From NCBI GenBank assembly GCA_963785585.1, contig CAWAVW010000004.1, positions 1-64,000 of the forward strand: a stretch of DNA of 64,000 nt, written 5' to 3'. Shown here one piece after another: positions 34,790 to 43,852 of this stretch. Each line of letters starts with the position of its first letter. Position 1 is the first letter of the stretch. Position numbers and translations under genes: made by a program. This DNA comes from Palsa-295 sp963785585. GTDB lineage: Bacteria; Acidobacteriota; Terriglobia; Acidiferrales; UBA7541. Under the pieces are notes generated by a model. The model ran no database searches, had not been told where the DNA came from, and saw nothing but the letters and a program-made list of their open reading frames with translations.

Positions 34790-36355
34790 TCAATCGTAAT
34801 GTTTCGCGCGCGGCCAGTCTCTTTGTAAATCGATATTGAATCCGCGGCACCACAAAATATCGAAGTGTTCATCCTCGCGCGAGAGCGGATCGAATACGTG
34901 TCCCACGGTCTCGACGGAATCGCATCGTTTGCTCAGTTCGTCCGCATCTTCGCCTAAAAACAGAATGCTCTCGCCGGTGTACTCGCGAGGACCCCACAAA
35001 TAGTAGCTTTGATGTCCGGCGATAGCCGGCGGCAAGCCGTACTGCGGACCAAAGTAATCGATCGCGCCTGCTTCCCCATAATTGCTGCCGGCGATGGCCG
35101 TTTTTGCGCGAACATCCGGCGGCAAAGCGTTGTACGCATTGGCGGTTTCGTGCGCCATTTCGTCCCACCCAAACATGTCGGCATAGAGCTGCTGTTGCAG
35201 CGGCCCGAGTTGCTGATGCTCAACCGGCGGAGCGGCCAGGTGGAATTTTAGTTCGTACGCGATGAACTGCGCTGGAGAAAGAACGGGCAGAGTCATTGGA
35301 GCGAGGAATACCCCTATCGCGAGAACGGCAGAAAAATAAACCGGCTTCAACCAACCAAATGGTGCTCGAATCCAGTCTTCGATGGCAATCCCGCCGGCGG
35401 CAAAGGCGACCGGATAAATTGGCCAGACGTAATAGGCTTTTCCGTGAAGGACCAGGTAAACCAGGAACACAACCAGGAACGTCCAGCCCAGTGCCGTATA
35501 GCGCCGCCGCATCGCGTCTTTTTGCCCGCGAAAATACCAGATGATTCCGCAAAGCCAAACGGGCGCCGTCTGTGGAGACATGAATACGATCTGCTGAAAG
35601 ACGAACGTGATCGGACTCAACGCAACGTCGCGGCCCGAGCTTCGCACGTTGGCCATCAGTTCAAGGAATGGCCAGTGGTGGCGGATATTCCAGATCACGT
35701 TCGGCATCCAGAGGAGCATTGCGATCGCGCCGCCGATCCAAATCCAACGCTCTTGAAAGGCCTTCCGTTCCGGCGTCAGCAGGAGCCCGATGACCACGCC
35801 GAATCCGAAAAGCAGCATCGAATATTTGTTTTCCAGTCCAATTCCGCAGATCGCCCCAAACAGAATCCACAGCTTTTGATGGCCGGTCTGAATGATTCGC
35901 AAAACGACATACGCGGCGGTCGTCCACAGGACCGGCTCAAAAGCGTTCATCGTCAACAAGTGAAAAAACGCGAGGTATCCCAGTGACACCAACACGCACA
36001 TGGCAGCCAACGCTTGGCCGTACGTTCGAGCACCCAGGCGGCATGCCAGCAGACCCGTAAACCAAGCTGTGACCGCGCCGGCGAGCGCAGGCAAAAACCT
36101 GAGGGAGAGCAGGGAATCGCCGCCGATCATCCGCTCGAGCCAGGTGACGAACGCGATCAGCGGAGGCTGGTCGACGTAGCCCCACGCCAAATGCTTGCTG
36201 CATGCAACGTAATACAGTTCGTCTCGAAAAATTCCGTAGCGATTGATCGTCAGGATTTGGGCCAGGAATGCAGAGAACGCGATGGCGCCCACAGCGATTC
36301 GCGCGCCCATGGTTCGCCGTTCCGTCTCGTTCATCGATTGTTTCACGCTGGTCAT
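34790..36355 (-). CDS. GT39-like polyprenyl-phosphate sugar transferase (ArnT/PMT-type membrane protein)
   Basis: The 521-residue protein has about 11-12 membrane helices. The first periplasmic loop carries GIFRDELYYVACSKHLAWGYVDQPPLI, the acidic RDE-type motif of GT-C (GT39/GT83) transferases that use polyprenyl-phosphate sugars. A soluble C-terminal domain of about 150 residues follows (YGEAGAIDYFGPQYGLP and onwards). It could glycosylate a lipid or secreted protein on the outer face of the inner membrane. Donor and target are unknown. It converges on the CDF gene. Confidence 0.85.
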   Translation of the reverse strand: MTSVKQSMNETERRTMGARIAVGAIAFSAFLAQILTINRYGIFRDELYYVACSKHLAWGYVDQPPLIAFVTWLERMIGGDSLLSLRFLPALAGAVTAWFTGLLACRLGARTYGQALAAMCVLVSLGYLAFFHLLTMNAFEPVLWTTAAYVVLRIIQTGHQKLWILFGAICGIGLENKYSMLLFGFGVVIGLLLTPERKAFQERWIWIGGAIAMLLWMPNVIWNIRHHWPFLELMANVRSSGRDVALSPITFVFQQIVFMSPQTAPVWLCGIIWYFRGQKDAMRRRYTALGWTFLVVFLVYLVLHGKAYYVWPIYPVAFAAGGIAIEDWIRAPFGWLKPVYFSAVLAIGVFLAPMTLPVLSPAQFIAYELKFHLAAPPVEHQQLGPLQQQLYADMFGWDEMAHETANAYNALPPDVRAKTAIAGSNYGEAGAIDYFGPQYGLPPAIAGHQSYYLWGPREYTGESILFLGEDADELSKRCDSVETVGHVFDPLSREDEHFDILWCRGFNIDLQRDWPRAKHYD

Positions 36356-36689
36356 AATTCGAATCCTGTGCCGACGACTCGAAGAGTCGGAAACACTTTA
36401 TGCCACGTTGCCATTTCCGTCCATTTGTGAGGTGCGGTCGTCCGGCCTTTCATTCGGCGCGTCGCGCGGGTCTGGCTACGGCGGGCCAGATGCCGCGGTG
36501 AGCTCTCTCGAACTACGATCCCAACGGGGAAAATGTTCGCTAAACCTCGTTGAATGGGCACTTTTGGCGTCTCTCCGGTGTCGAATGATCGGTTGGGCGG
36601 GGTCGCCTCCGCTACCGGGCGATTTTTTTACCTTTGCTTTTCCCTGTACCCGGGATGTGCTATAAACGTCAGTCCGAAGGACACTGGCG
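36356..36689. other. Intergenic region, 334 bases
   Basis: No gene was seen. A plus-strand extended -10 (TGC-TATAAA, 36658-36666) lies 23 bases before the zinc-ribbon gene, with only a weak TTTTCC at -35. A short stem (TCGCC 36603 / GGCGA 36618) followed by seven T residues resembles a weak terminator but has no gene to end upstream. Confidence 0.4.
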
Positions 36690-36881
36690 ATGGCGCAGCA
36701 GCAAGAGGCCGTTATACCGGGTGGCAAAGAACGACCCGTAGCCGCCGCACGAGCGCGAGCCGCTGAACCGGAGCATGCCTCGCATCATTGTCCGCGGTGC
36801 TCTGCGAAGCTCGAACCGCGCAAATGTAAAATGATTTGTAATGAGTGCGGGTACTATATGTCGTGTTCGGATTTTTACTGA
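36690..36881 (+). CDS. Zinc-ribbon microprotein
   Basis: The 63-residue protein has an Ala/Arg/Glu-rich N-terminus, then two Cys pairs: CPRC at about residue 34 and CNECGYY at about 50, spaced like a zinc ribbon. It ends in CGYYMSCSDFY, with one more Cys. AAGGA is 8 bases before the ATG and a plausible promoter lies directly upstream, which supports a real gene. Function is not known; nucleic-acid or protein binding would be typical for a ribbon. Confidence 0.75.
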   Translation: MAQQQEAVIPGGKERPVAAARARAAEPEHASHHCPRCSAKLEPRKCKMICNECGYYMSCSDFY

Positions 36882-36968
36882 TTCACGAAGGCCAGCCGCT
36901 CCCGGGCCAGCCGCTTTTCAGCTGCAACGCATCGAACGAGAGATTCGAATATTCCAGGAGGCGCGAAC

Positions 36969-37316
36969 GTGGCACTTAGAATGGTAGATCAAGAAGTGAA
37001 TGGAGTGACGGTGCTGGAAATCGAAGGGCGCATCGTGCTGGGCGAGGAAAGCAACGCGTTCCGCGAAAAGGTGAAAAGCTTGCTGGCCGCGGGGCACAAG
37101 AAAATCGTCCTGAACCTGGCGCAAGTCGGTTACATCGACAGCGCCGGCCTCGGCACGCTGGTCGCCACCTTTCACAGCGCCCGCTCGCAAGGCGCCGTGT
37201 TAAAGCTCGCGAACCTGGGTTCGAAGTTCAAGGAAGTGCTGCAGGTCACCAAGCTGATGACCGTGTTCGACACCTACGACAGCGAAACGGCCGCCGTTCA
37301 GAGCTTCAACAAGTAG
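36969..37316 (+). CDS. STAS-domain anti-sigma factor antagonist
   Basis: The 115-residue protein is a single STAS domain: VTVLEIEGRIVLGEES, IVLNLAQVGYIDSAGLGTLVATF with the phosphorylatable Ser in YIDSAGLG, then LKLANLGSKFKEVLQVTKL. This is the SpoIIAA/RsbV pattern of partner-switching regulators. The start is GTG 36969 with AGGAGG 7 bases before it. No cognate kinase (RsbW/SpoIIAB type) or sigma factor lies nearby. Confidence 0.92.
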   Translation: MALRMVDQEVNGVTVLEIEGRIVLGEESNAFREKVKSLLAAGHKKIVLNLAQVGYIDSAGLGTLVATFHSARSQGAVLKLANLGSKFKEVLQVTKLMTVFDTYDSETAAVQSFNK

Positions 37317-37336
37317 TTTTGGTCTTGAAGAGAAAC

Positions 37337-37376
37337 AGGGCAGGCTCGATTCGCTCGTGCCTGCCCTAAGGTTTTA
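37337..37376 (+). terminator. Terminator between convergent genes
   Basis: AGGGCAGGC (37337) pairs with GCCTGCCCT (37359), followed by AAGGTTTTATT. It lies 20 bases after the STAS gene stop and before the convergent DUF1015 gene end, so it probably ends the STAS transcript. The T-tract is moderate. Confidence 0.65.
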
Positions 37377-37413
37377 TTCCCTGCCAACTTTTCCGCTTGC
37401 TGACTGGTTCCGG

Positions 37414-38778
37414 CTACGGATTTGCCGGACCACCCGCTACCTGCTCGCCGTCGACTTCGTAAATTGCCACGCCGCTCAGAAGTTTCGGGTAAAAGTCCGT
37501 GGATTTCTGCGGCATCACGTCGCCGCCCAGAGCGATATCGGCCACTTGTTGAACCCCTACCGGATTTAACAAGCAGGCCATCTGCGCATCGCCACGGTCG
37601 ACCGCCGCAATCGCAGCATCCATTTCGCGCTCGTATTCCACGTTCTTTTCGGCGGTGACCATCTCCGGAGTGATGCCTAGTCCCTTTTCGATCAGTAGCC
37701 TGTGAAGCAGCACGATGTCCAGTCCCCGTTGCGCTTCGGAGACGTCCGGAAGCAGAACTTCCAGATCGGCATCGCGCCGCAGCAGGAATAGATAAAAAGC
37801 ATCGCGGCCCGCGTAGACCCCAATCGCGCGCCGCTTGTGCTTGTCGCTCTCCAGGTCCTTGCGAAATTCCGCGTAAGCCGCGGCGCGCTCTTCCGCGTTT
37901 GTGAATGGATAGGAATACCAGTCAAACGTGGCTGCCACGCTTTCGCGGAACTTGTCGAAGCTGAAATTCGCCACCTTCGCGATCAGCCGGTGCGTAGGCA
38001 GAATCGTCAGACCTTTCGAATGGGTATTCACGAAGGTCATCATCGCGAATTCTTGCGGAGCGTACGGATCGGTTTTGCCTGCTTTCTTGCGCGCTTCGTT
38101 GCGCAGATGGAGCGCCGTCTCGTAGCGATGATGGCCATCCGCGATCAGAATCTTCTTTTCTGCCATGGCGTTTTGCACGCGCCGTATGAATGCAGCATCG
38201 GAGACGGGCCACAACTTGTGGGTCACGCCGAATTCGTCCTGTAATTCCTGAGGCTTTTGCTTCCTCGTCACTTCTTCCAGAATGGCGTCCACGCGCCCGG
38301 GAGCGTCGTTATACAGCAGAAACAGTTGTCCGGTTTGAACGTGCGTATGTTTGAGCAACTCAATTCGATCCGCCTTAGGGCCTGAAAGCGTCTTCTCATG
38401 CCGGAAGACAACCTTCGCGTCGTAATCTTCCACGCGCCCCAGCGCGATGAAACCCATCCGGGTCTTCTTGGTTTGCGTTCCTGGCACCGTATAATCCTGC
38501 ACGTAGATGTAGATGTTCGGCTCGGCGTCCTTCACCAGGATTTTTTCGGAAATCCACTCTTGGACCTTTTTTCCGGCGCGCGTGTACACGTTGTTCTCGG
38601 CCGTGTCGCCGGGAAAGGATTTTCCCTTTTCGACGGCGATTAAATTGTACGGGCTGGCCGCGTAGTACTTTTCCTGCATCGCGTTGTTGATCTTGTCATA
38701 GGGCTGCGTCAGAACCTTGTCCAGTCCGACCTTGTTGGTGTCGTATCGGAGTGCGCGAAAGGGTTGGATTTCCGCCAT
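37414..38778 (-). CDS. DUF1015-family protein
   Basis: ATG 38778 with GAGG upstream gives 454 residues beginning MAEIQPFRALRYDTNKVGLDKVLTQPYDKI, the usual start of the DUF1015 family. It also has YYAASPYNLIAVE, FRHEKTLSGPKADRIELLKHT, QLFLLYND and the strongly conserved ILIADGHHRYETALHLRNE. The family is widespread and mostly uncharacterised; some members have been linked to serine or phosphoserine metabolism, which I cannot test here. Soluble, no signal peptide. Confidence 0.9.
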   Translation of the reverse strand: MAEIQPFRALRYDTNKVGLDKVLTQPYDKINNAMQEKYYAASPYNLIAVEKGKSFPGDTAENNVYTRAGKKVQEWISEKILVKDAEPNIYIYVQDYTVPGTQTKKTRMGFIALGRVEDYDAKVVFRHEKTLSGPKADRIELLKHTHVQTGQLFLLYNDAPGRVDAILEEVTRKQKPQELQDEFGVTHKLWPVSDAAFIRRVQNAMAEKKILIADGHHRYETALHLRNEARKKAGKTDPYAPQEFAMMTFVNTHSKGLTILPTHRLIAKVANFSFDKFRESVAATFDWYSYPFTNAEERAAAYAEFRKDLESDKHKRRAIGVYAGRDAFYLFLLRRDADLEVLLPDVSEAQRGLDIVLLHRLLIEKGLGITPEMVTAEKNVEYEREMDAAIAAVDRGDAQMACLLNPVGVQQVADIALGGDVMPQKSTDFYPKLLSGVAIYEVDGEQVAGGPANP

Positions 38779-38926
38779 GTTGGCCTCGGGTTGGGATAAT
38801 TGCAAAGTGCGAGCTAATGATTGTATCAGCCGATGCTGCTGCGCCGAAAAAATTCCCGCACGGAACGCAGCACAACGATAGGACAAATACTTACATTCAA
38901 CGTAAAATTAGGAAATTCCGTTCCGA

Positions 38927-39610
38927 ATGCCATCCATCGCAAATCCCGGTTCCTTCGCGAACGTGCGCGTGCTGATCTTCGACCTGGACGGCACGCTCAT
39001 CGACTCGAAACTCGACCTCGCCCTTTCGGTGAACGCAACCCTCGAACACATGGGCCGCGCTGCTCTCTCGCACGAAATCATCTATAGCTATGTCGGGCGT
39101 GGCGCTGCGGCCCTTGTCCGAAGCGCGCTAGGCCACGACACCACCGACGAGGAAGCGCGCCAAGCCCATGCGTATTTCCTCAGCTATTACCGGCAGCACA
39201 TGCTCGACAACACGGTCACGTTTCCCGGCGTCCGCGAGGCGCTGGCGCAGTTCGACGGATTTGACATGGCCGTGCTCACAAATAAGCCCGTCCGCTTCAG
39301 TGAAGCGATTCTTGAAGGCCTGGGAATTGCTCGCCATTTCAAATTCGTGTACGGCGGCAATAGCTTTGAGAAAAAGAAACCGGATCCGGCGGGAGTGTCC
39401 AAACTTTTGAAAGATCTTCAGGCCACGCCGAACGACTCGATGATGGTGGGAGATTCCGAGGTGGACGTTCTCACCGCGCGAAATTCTGGAATTCACTCCT
39501 GCGGTGTCACGTACGGTTTGGGCCTCGCGGGCATGCAAATCCATCCGCCCGACATTATGGTCGATAGCCTCACAGAATTGGCGCGCGTCCTGCCCCGGCG
39601 CACCGTCTAG
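38927..39610 (+). CDS. HAD-superfamily phosphatase, phosphoglycolate phosphatase-like
   Basis: The 227-residue protein has the four HAD motifs: LIFDLDGTLIDSK (nucleophile Asp), LTNKP (motif II), KKKPDPAG (motif III Lys) and MMVGDSEVDVLTARNSG (motif IV). The cap domain is the small helical type (C1) of Gph/PGP-like enzymes. It probably removes phosphate from 2-phosphoglycolate or a sugar phosphate; the neighbouring sugar genes do not settle which. Confidence 0.88.
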   Translation: MPSIANPGSFANVRVLIFDLDGTLIDSKLDLALSVNATLEHMGRAALSHEIIYSYVGRGAAALVRSALGHDTTDEEARQAHAYFLSYYRQHMLDNTVTFPGVREALAQFDGFDMAVLTNKPVRFSEAILEGLGIARHFKFVYGGNSFEKKKPDPAGVSKLLKDLQATPNDSMMVGDSEVDVLTARNSGIHSCGVTYGLGLAGMQIHPPDIMVDSLTELARVLPRRTV

Positions 39611-39649
39611 GCGTGCGGACGGCGATGTGCCGCGCGCAGAACGATTCGG

Positions 39650-40606
39650 TTACGCCTGCTTTGCCGCGGCGGCCGTGTAAGCTCCCTTGTACCATTCCCA
39701 GGTTCGCCGGAGGCCTTCTTCGAACGTGACCTGAGGTTCATACCCGAGCGACTTTCGTGCTAGCGAAATATCGGCTTGCGAGTCCTTAATGTCGCCGCGC
39801 CTCGCCGGTTCGTACTTCGCTTCGATCTTTCTTCCGGAAAGCTTCTCAAGCTGAGCCAGCACCTGATTGAGTGTCGTCCGTCGGCCCGTGCCGCCGTTGA
39901 AAACCTTGCCGGATGCGTTATCCGCTTCGCACGCTCGCAGCGTTTGGTCCACCACATTGTCCACGTATGTGAAATCGCGCGATTGTTCTCCGTCTCCGAA
40001 GACTACGGGGTTTTGCCGCTCGATCACGGCCAACATAAATCGCGACATGACTCCGGAATATTGCGAGGTGGGATCTTGCCTCGGTCCAAATACGTTGAAG
40101 TAGCGGACGCATACATTTTCCAGGCCGTATGTGCGTCCGAATACGCCTGCGTACATTTCACCGACGCACTTCGAGACTCCGTACGGAGAAATCGGATCGA
40201 CCGGCATCGTCTCGACTTTCGGCAGGATCGCGGTTTCGCCATAAGCGGCGGAGGATGCCGCGAACACATAGCGCCGAACTTTTGCGTCGCGAGCGGCCAT
40301 TAGCACGTTGAGTGTGCCGTCTACGTTCACCCGGTTGGTTTCCGCAGGATTTTCCACCGATCGGGGAACTGACGTGCGCGCGGCGAGGTGAATTACATAG
40401 TCCACGCCTTCGCAGGCGGCCTGCACCGTATGCAAGTCCGTAATGCTACCCGCCCGGAAATCGATTTGGCCCCGCAAGTGAGCGAGGTTCGCTTCCTTGC
40501 CCGTCGAAAGATCGTCCAGGACCACGACCTCTTGTTTACGGCGGACCAGCTCGTCCACCAGGTTTGAGCCGATAAATCCGGCGCCGCCCGTCACCAAATA
40601 ACGCAT
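39650..40606 (-). CDS. NDP-sugar epimerase (extended SDR, UDP-glucose/GlcNAc 4-epimerase type)
   Basis: The 318-residue protein begins MRYLVTGGAGFIGSNLVDELV (NAD site) and has the catalytic Ser in FAASSAAYG and the YxxxK motif in SPYGVSKCVGE. RYFNVFGPRQDP and FGDGEQSRDFTYVDNVV follow as in WbpP/GalE-like epimerases. It should interconvert UDP-Glc/Gal or their N-acetyl forms for polysaccharide synthesis. Strong GGAGG lies upstream of ATG 40606. Confidence 0.9.
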   Translation of the reverse strand: MRYLVTGGAGFIGSNLVDELVRRKQEVVVLDDLSTGKEANLAHLRGQIDFRAGSITDLHTVQAACEGVDYVIHLAARTSVPRSVENPAETNRVNVDGTLNVLMAARDAKVRRYVFAASSAAYGETAILPKVETMPVDPISPYGVSKCVGEMYAGVFGRTYGLENVCVRYFNVFGPRQDPTSQYSGVMSRFMLAVIERQNPVVFGDGEQSRDFTYVDNVVDQTLRACEADNASGKVFNGGTGRRTTLNQVLAQLEKLSGRKIEAKYEPARRGDIKDSQADISLARKSLGYEPQVTFEEGLRRTWEWYKGAYTAAAAKQA

Positions 40607-40743
40607 GCGAAAGACCGCCTCCCAGGAACTGCGTTTCGGAATTGATTGCTGGCTTGAAACTCTTCCGCGTAGCCTGATGGCGGAAGATCGAATGGCCTGC
40701 TTTTTTCCTTTCAGGTAGGCTTAAATCATATCCCGGCGTCGGG

Positions 40744-41574
40744 ATGGCGGCAACGGATATGAATCCACGCGCGAACGCGATCCGGAAAATCATTGCCAGA
40801 GTGATTTCCACCACTCTGACGCTGTGTCTTGGGTGTTCTTTCGTCTACGCCTTCGGGACGGTTGCTTCGACGGGCGAACGCAGCACCTCGGCGAGCGGCT
40901 CGGAGCGTAGTGAACCACAGGCGATCGCTGAAACCCTCCGCTACCAACTCCGCTGGGCGGCTTTTTCGAATGCGGCTACCGTGCAACTGGATACCCTCAG
41001 CAGCCGCGACAATTCGGAGTCCGCACTGCTTCATCTTCGCGCGACTCTGCACTCGCTTCCGCCGCTGCGCAACCTGTATCCGGTTGACGATCGGTTTGAT
41101 TCCTTTTCGGATGCGCGCAGCCTGGTATCACGCCAATACGAATTCCATCTCGACGAAATGGGGGAAAAGGAAAATCGCATCAACCATTTCGCGACCGCCG
41201 GTGCTCCGCACACGCACGGCGCATCGCTGGTGTTCGTGCCTTCCGGCACCGAGGACCCGCTTGGCGTCTTATATTCGCTGCGAAGCGCCGATTGGGAAAG
41301 AGAACCGGCATTTCGAACGCTGATGTACGACGGTCACGATGTTTTTGAAGTTCGTGCGCATCTCGAAGTGGCGTCCGAGAAAATCGCAGTCGGGGCGAAA
41401 AATTACAGCGCGGCGCAGGTCGCTGTCCGCCTTTTCGCGCATGGCAAAGAAGTGCCGAAAACGGCGCTCTCGATCTGGTTCGCGGCTGACCCCGCGCACA
41501 CTCCCATACTTCTGGACGCGGCCATGCCCTACGGAAATATTCGAGCGGAACTGCTGCCGGGCGAGAACCAGTAA
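40744..41574 (+). CDS. Secreted DUF3108-family protein
   Basis: The 276-residue protein has a basic N-terminus and a hydrophobic stretch (VISTTLTLCLGCSFVYAFG) that looks like a signal peptide. The mature part shows the DUF3108 pattern: ETLRYQLRWAAFSNAATVQL, PVDDRFDSFSDA and the end SIWFAADPAHTPILLDAAMPYGNIRAELL. The family is periplasmic and of unknown function. A second in-frame ATG at 40762 may be the true start. Divergent from the epimerase gene. Confidence 0.82.
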   Translation: MAATDMNPRANAIRKIIARVISTTLTLCLGCSFVYAFGTVASTGERSTSASGSERSEPQAIAETLRYQLRWAAFSNAATVQLDTLSSRDNSESALLHLRATLHSLPPLRNLYPVDDRFDSFSDARSLVSRQYEFHLDEMGEKENRINHFATAGAPHTHGASLVFVPSGTEDPLGVLYSLRSADWEREPAFRTLMYDGHDVFEVRAHLEVASEKIAVGAKNYSAAQVAVRLFAHGKEVPKTALSIWFAADPAHTPILLDAAMPYGNIRAELLPGENQ

Positions 41575-41617
41575 GATCTCGCCTGAACGCGAAATACGTG
41601 AGGCGCGGGGGACGTCG

Positions 41618-42004
41618 CTAGCTTTCCGGGACGACCCAGTCTTCCGGCGGAAAATCGATCTGCCAAAACGTCGGCGACGGCTTGACGAATTCAACCCCCA
41701 TCTGCGCTTTTCCGCCCTGAACCGCTCCGACATAGACGATCCGGCATTCGATGGACTTCTGCGTCGCCTTGTTCGAGACCACCAGCGTTCCGCCAGCCAC
41801 TTGTTTTTCGGCCAGCGAAATCAGCGCGCCGTGGGCGTTCACCACCAGGGTGCGGGTCTCCTCGACGAAGTCCTTCTTGGCCGCCGTTTTACCGGCAACA
41901 TGAATCGGCACACTCAGCAGTACGCGCATACTTCGCCGCCTGCCCGGGTCTGTTTTCAGGCTCTCGGAGCTCGGCGCTTTCGGATCTCGAACGGTCGTGG
42001 TCAT
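41618..42004 (-). CDS. PilZ-domain protein
   Basis: The 128-residue protein is a single PilZ-like domain: RRRSMRVLLSVPIHVAG with the Arg-rich c-di-GMP-binding start, TLVVNAHGALISL in place of the D/NxSxxG motif, then a beta-barrel pattern (ESIECRIVYVGA-like) and MGVEFVKPSPTFW. The second motif is degenerate (NAHGA), as in many Acidobacteriota PilZ proteins, so c-di-GMP binding is uncertain. Confidence 0.82.
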   Translation of the reverse strand: MTTTVRDPKAPSSESLKTDPGRRRSMRVLLSVPIHVAGKTAAKKDFVEETRTLVVNAHGALISLAEKQVAGGTLVVSNKATQKSIECRIVYVGAVQGGKAQMGVEFVKPSPTFWQIDFPPEDWVVPES

Positions 42005-42138
42005 TTCATCCTCAGTCTAAAAACAGTACCCGCCCGGCGCAATGGGACTATCTTACTATTCCCGCGAGTCGCGATTCGTACAGGCAAAACTTGCCGTCTG
42101 GCCGGAAGAACAGGTTATTCAAGGAAGGGGTGTGGCGC

Positions 42139-42175
42139 CGTGGCCGCTCCGGAGAGGGAGCTTGGAGCGGCCACG
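42139..42175. terminator. Strong hairpin after the UDP-sugar dehydrogenase
   Basis: CGTGGCCGCTCC and GGAGCGGCCACG form a perfect 12-bp stem with a 13-base loop, 9 bases past the dehydrogenase stop on the minus strand. There is no T-tract on either side, so termination is only probable; RNA 3'-end protection is another option. Confidence 0.45.
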
Positions 42176-42183
42176 CTGGTTCG

Positions 42184-43539
42184 CTAGCAGTGCACGACTT
42201 TATCGCCCCGATTCTTCACGCGCCGCGTGGCATTGCGCGTATCCACCACGAGCTTCGAATGCTTCACGATCGACTCGTAGTCGTAGCTCGAGTGGTCGGT
42301 GGCGATGAGCACGCAATCGTAGCTCGCCAATTTCTCTGGCGTGATTTCCACCGACTTCATATTAGAAAAATCGTAATGGCGCAGCTTCACCATAAACGGA
42401 AAATAGGGGTCGTTATAGTCCAGCTTCGCGCCGCGTGCCGCCAGCAATTCCAACAGCTTCAGCGAAGGCGACTCGCGCAGGTCGTCCACATCTTTTTTAT
42501 ACGCGACGCCCAAAACAAGGATTTTCGAACCTTTCACGCTCTTCTGGTGATTGTTCATTGCCGCTACCAGCGCGTCCGCCACGTGGTACGGCATCGCGGT
42601 GTTGATTTCGCCCGCCAGTTCGATAAAACGCGTAGCGAAATCGTACTCGCGCGCCTTCCACGAGAGGTAATAAGGATCGACGGGAATGCAGTGTCCGCCC
42701 AATCCAGGGCCCGGGTAAAACGGCATAAATCCAAATGGCTTCGTTGCGGCGCTGTCGATCACTTCCCAGATGTCCAAATCCATGCGCAACGAAAGCTGCT
42801 TCAATTCGTTCACCAGCGCAATATTCACGCAGCGGAAAATGTTTTCAAGCAACTTGACCATTTCCGCGGCCCTCGTGGAGCTCACCGGCACCACTTTCGA
42901 AACGATCTGCGTGTACAGCGCGGCTGCCGCCTTTCCGCTCGCCGGATTAATGCCGCCGACGACTTTCGGAATCTGCGCCAGACCAAACTGTTTATTGCCG
43001 GGATCTTCGCGTTCCGGCGAGAACGCCAGATAAAAATCCGTCTTGGTATTTTCCGAGCCCTCGCCTCTGGCGATCGGGCATCGCAAGCCGCCTTTTTCCA
43101 GAATCGGCAGCACCAATTCTTCAGTGGTTCCGGGGTAGGTAGTGCTCTCCAGCACGATCAGTTGGTCCCGCTGCAGGTTCGGCGCAATCGCGATCGCCGT
43201 GTTTTCCACGTAGCTCAGGTCCGGCTCGCGCCGTTCGTCGAGCGGGGTAGGGACGCAGATCAGCACCGCATCCATGTCCTTCAATTTGGTGAAATCCGTG
43301 GTCGCGCCGAACCGCTTGCCGTCCACGTGGTGCTTGATCTTCTCCGCCGCAATGTGCTGAATGTACGTCTCGCCGGCGTTCAGCTTCTTCACCTTCGCAT
43401 CATCCAGGTCAAAGCCCGTTACAAAGTGGCCCTCATCGGCGAACCGCAATCCCAGTGGAAGCCCCACGTATCCGCAACCGATGATTCCCACTTTGATGCC
43501 CTTACCCGCGAAGAATTCCGGCTTACGCTCCACACCCAT
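42184..43539 (-). CDS. Nucleotide-sugar dehydrogenase (UDP-GlcNAc/ManNAc 6-dehydrogenase type)
   Basis: ATG 43539 with GAGGAA upstream gives 451 residues. The NAD site is IKVGIIGCGYVGLPLGLRFADEGH. ICVPTPLDERREPDLSYV, ESTTYPGTTEEL and AFSPEREDPGN are the words of the WbpA/TuaD-like branch acting on N-acetyl sugars, distinct from the Ugd gene at 5836. The catalytic-Cys segment reads GPGLGGHCIPVDPYYLSW. It makes a UDP-aminouronic acid for surface glycans. Confidence 0.92.
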   Translation of the reverse strand: MGVERKPEFFAGKGIKVGIIGCGYVGLPLGLRFADEGHFVTGFDLDDAKVKKLNAGETYIQHIAAEKIKHHVDGKRFGATTDFTKLKDMDAVLICVPTPLDERREPDLSYVENTAIAIAPNLQRDQLIVLESTTYPGTTEELVLPILEKGGLRCPIARGEGSENTKTDFYLAFSPEREDPGNKQFGLAQIPKVVGGINPASGKAAAALYTQIVSKVVPVSSTRAAEMVKLLENIFRCVNIALVNELKQLSLRMDLDIWEVIDSAATKPFGFMPFYPGPGLGGHCIPVDPYYLSWKAREYDFATRFIELAGEINTAMPYHVADALVAAMNNHQKSVKGSKILVLGVAYKKDVDDLRESPSLKLLELLAARGAKLDYNDPYFPFMVKLRHYDFSNMKSVEITPEKLASYDCVLIATDHSSYDYESIVKHSKLVVDTRNATRRVKNRGDKVVHC

Positions 43540-43852
43540 CTCGATTCCTCTTTGTTTTTGAATTTTACCGGCCCGGCGAACGCTCAGCCCGGCGAACATT
43601 TCGATGCCGCCCACAGACAATCATAAACGCTTGTTTCGTTTGCATCTCATTGTAGCAAGTTTCGAAGCAGCCCCAAGCGCTGGCGTTCAACGTGGTGCCA
43701 GAACTGCACTCTCTCGGCCGTCGCGAGTACTAGAATTCACCAATTATTCAACTGCCAGTAAAGAGGGGATTTAGCTGCCTTCGGGGGCGGGAACGGAGGC
43801 AATGGACTCTAGAGTTTGTTGCTAAGCGACGGAAGACTCATAAGGGCAGCTG
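43540..43852. other. Intergenic region, 313 bases
   Basis: No gene was recognised. A minus-strand TTGGGG (43676-43671), 16-base spacer and TACAAT (43654-43649) could be the promoter of the dehydrogenase gene. An 11-base direct repeat, GCCCGGCGAAC, occurs at 43571 and 43587, downstream of that promoter in the leader region. Confidence 0.35.

Noticed and set aside
36603..36629. Intrinsic terminator on the plus strand in the 36356-36689 gap
   Set aside because: The stem is only 5-6 bp and no plus-strand gene lies directly upstream; chance is likely.
42091..43626. Open frame of 511 codons on the plus strand opposite the UDP-sugar dehydrogenase
   Set aside because: It is the shadow of a well-supported gene on the other strand; its residue composition is Arg/His-rich and matches no family.
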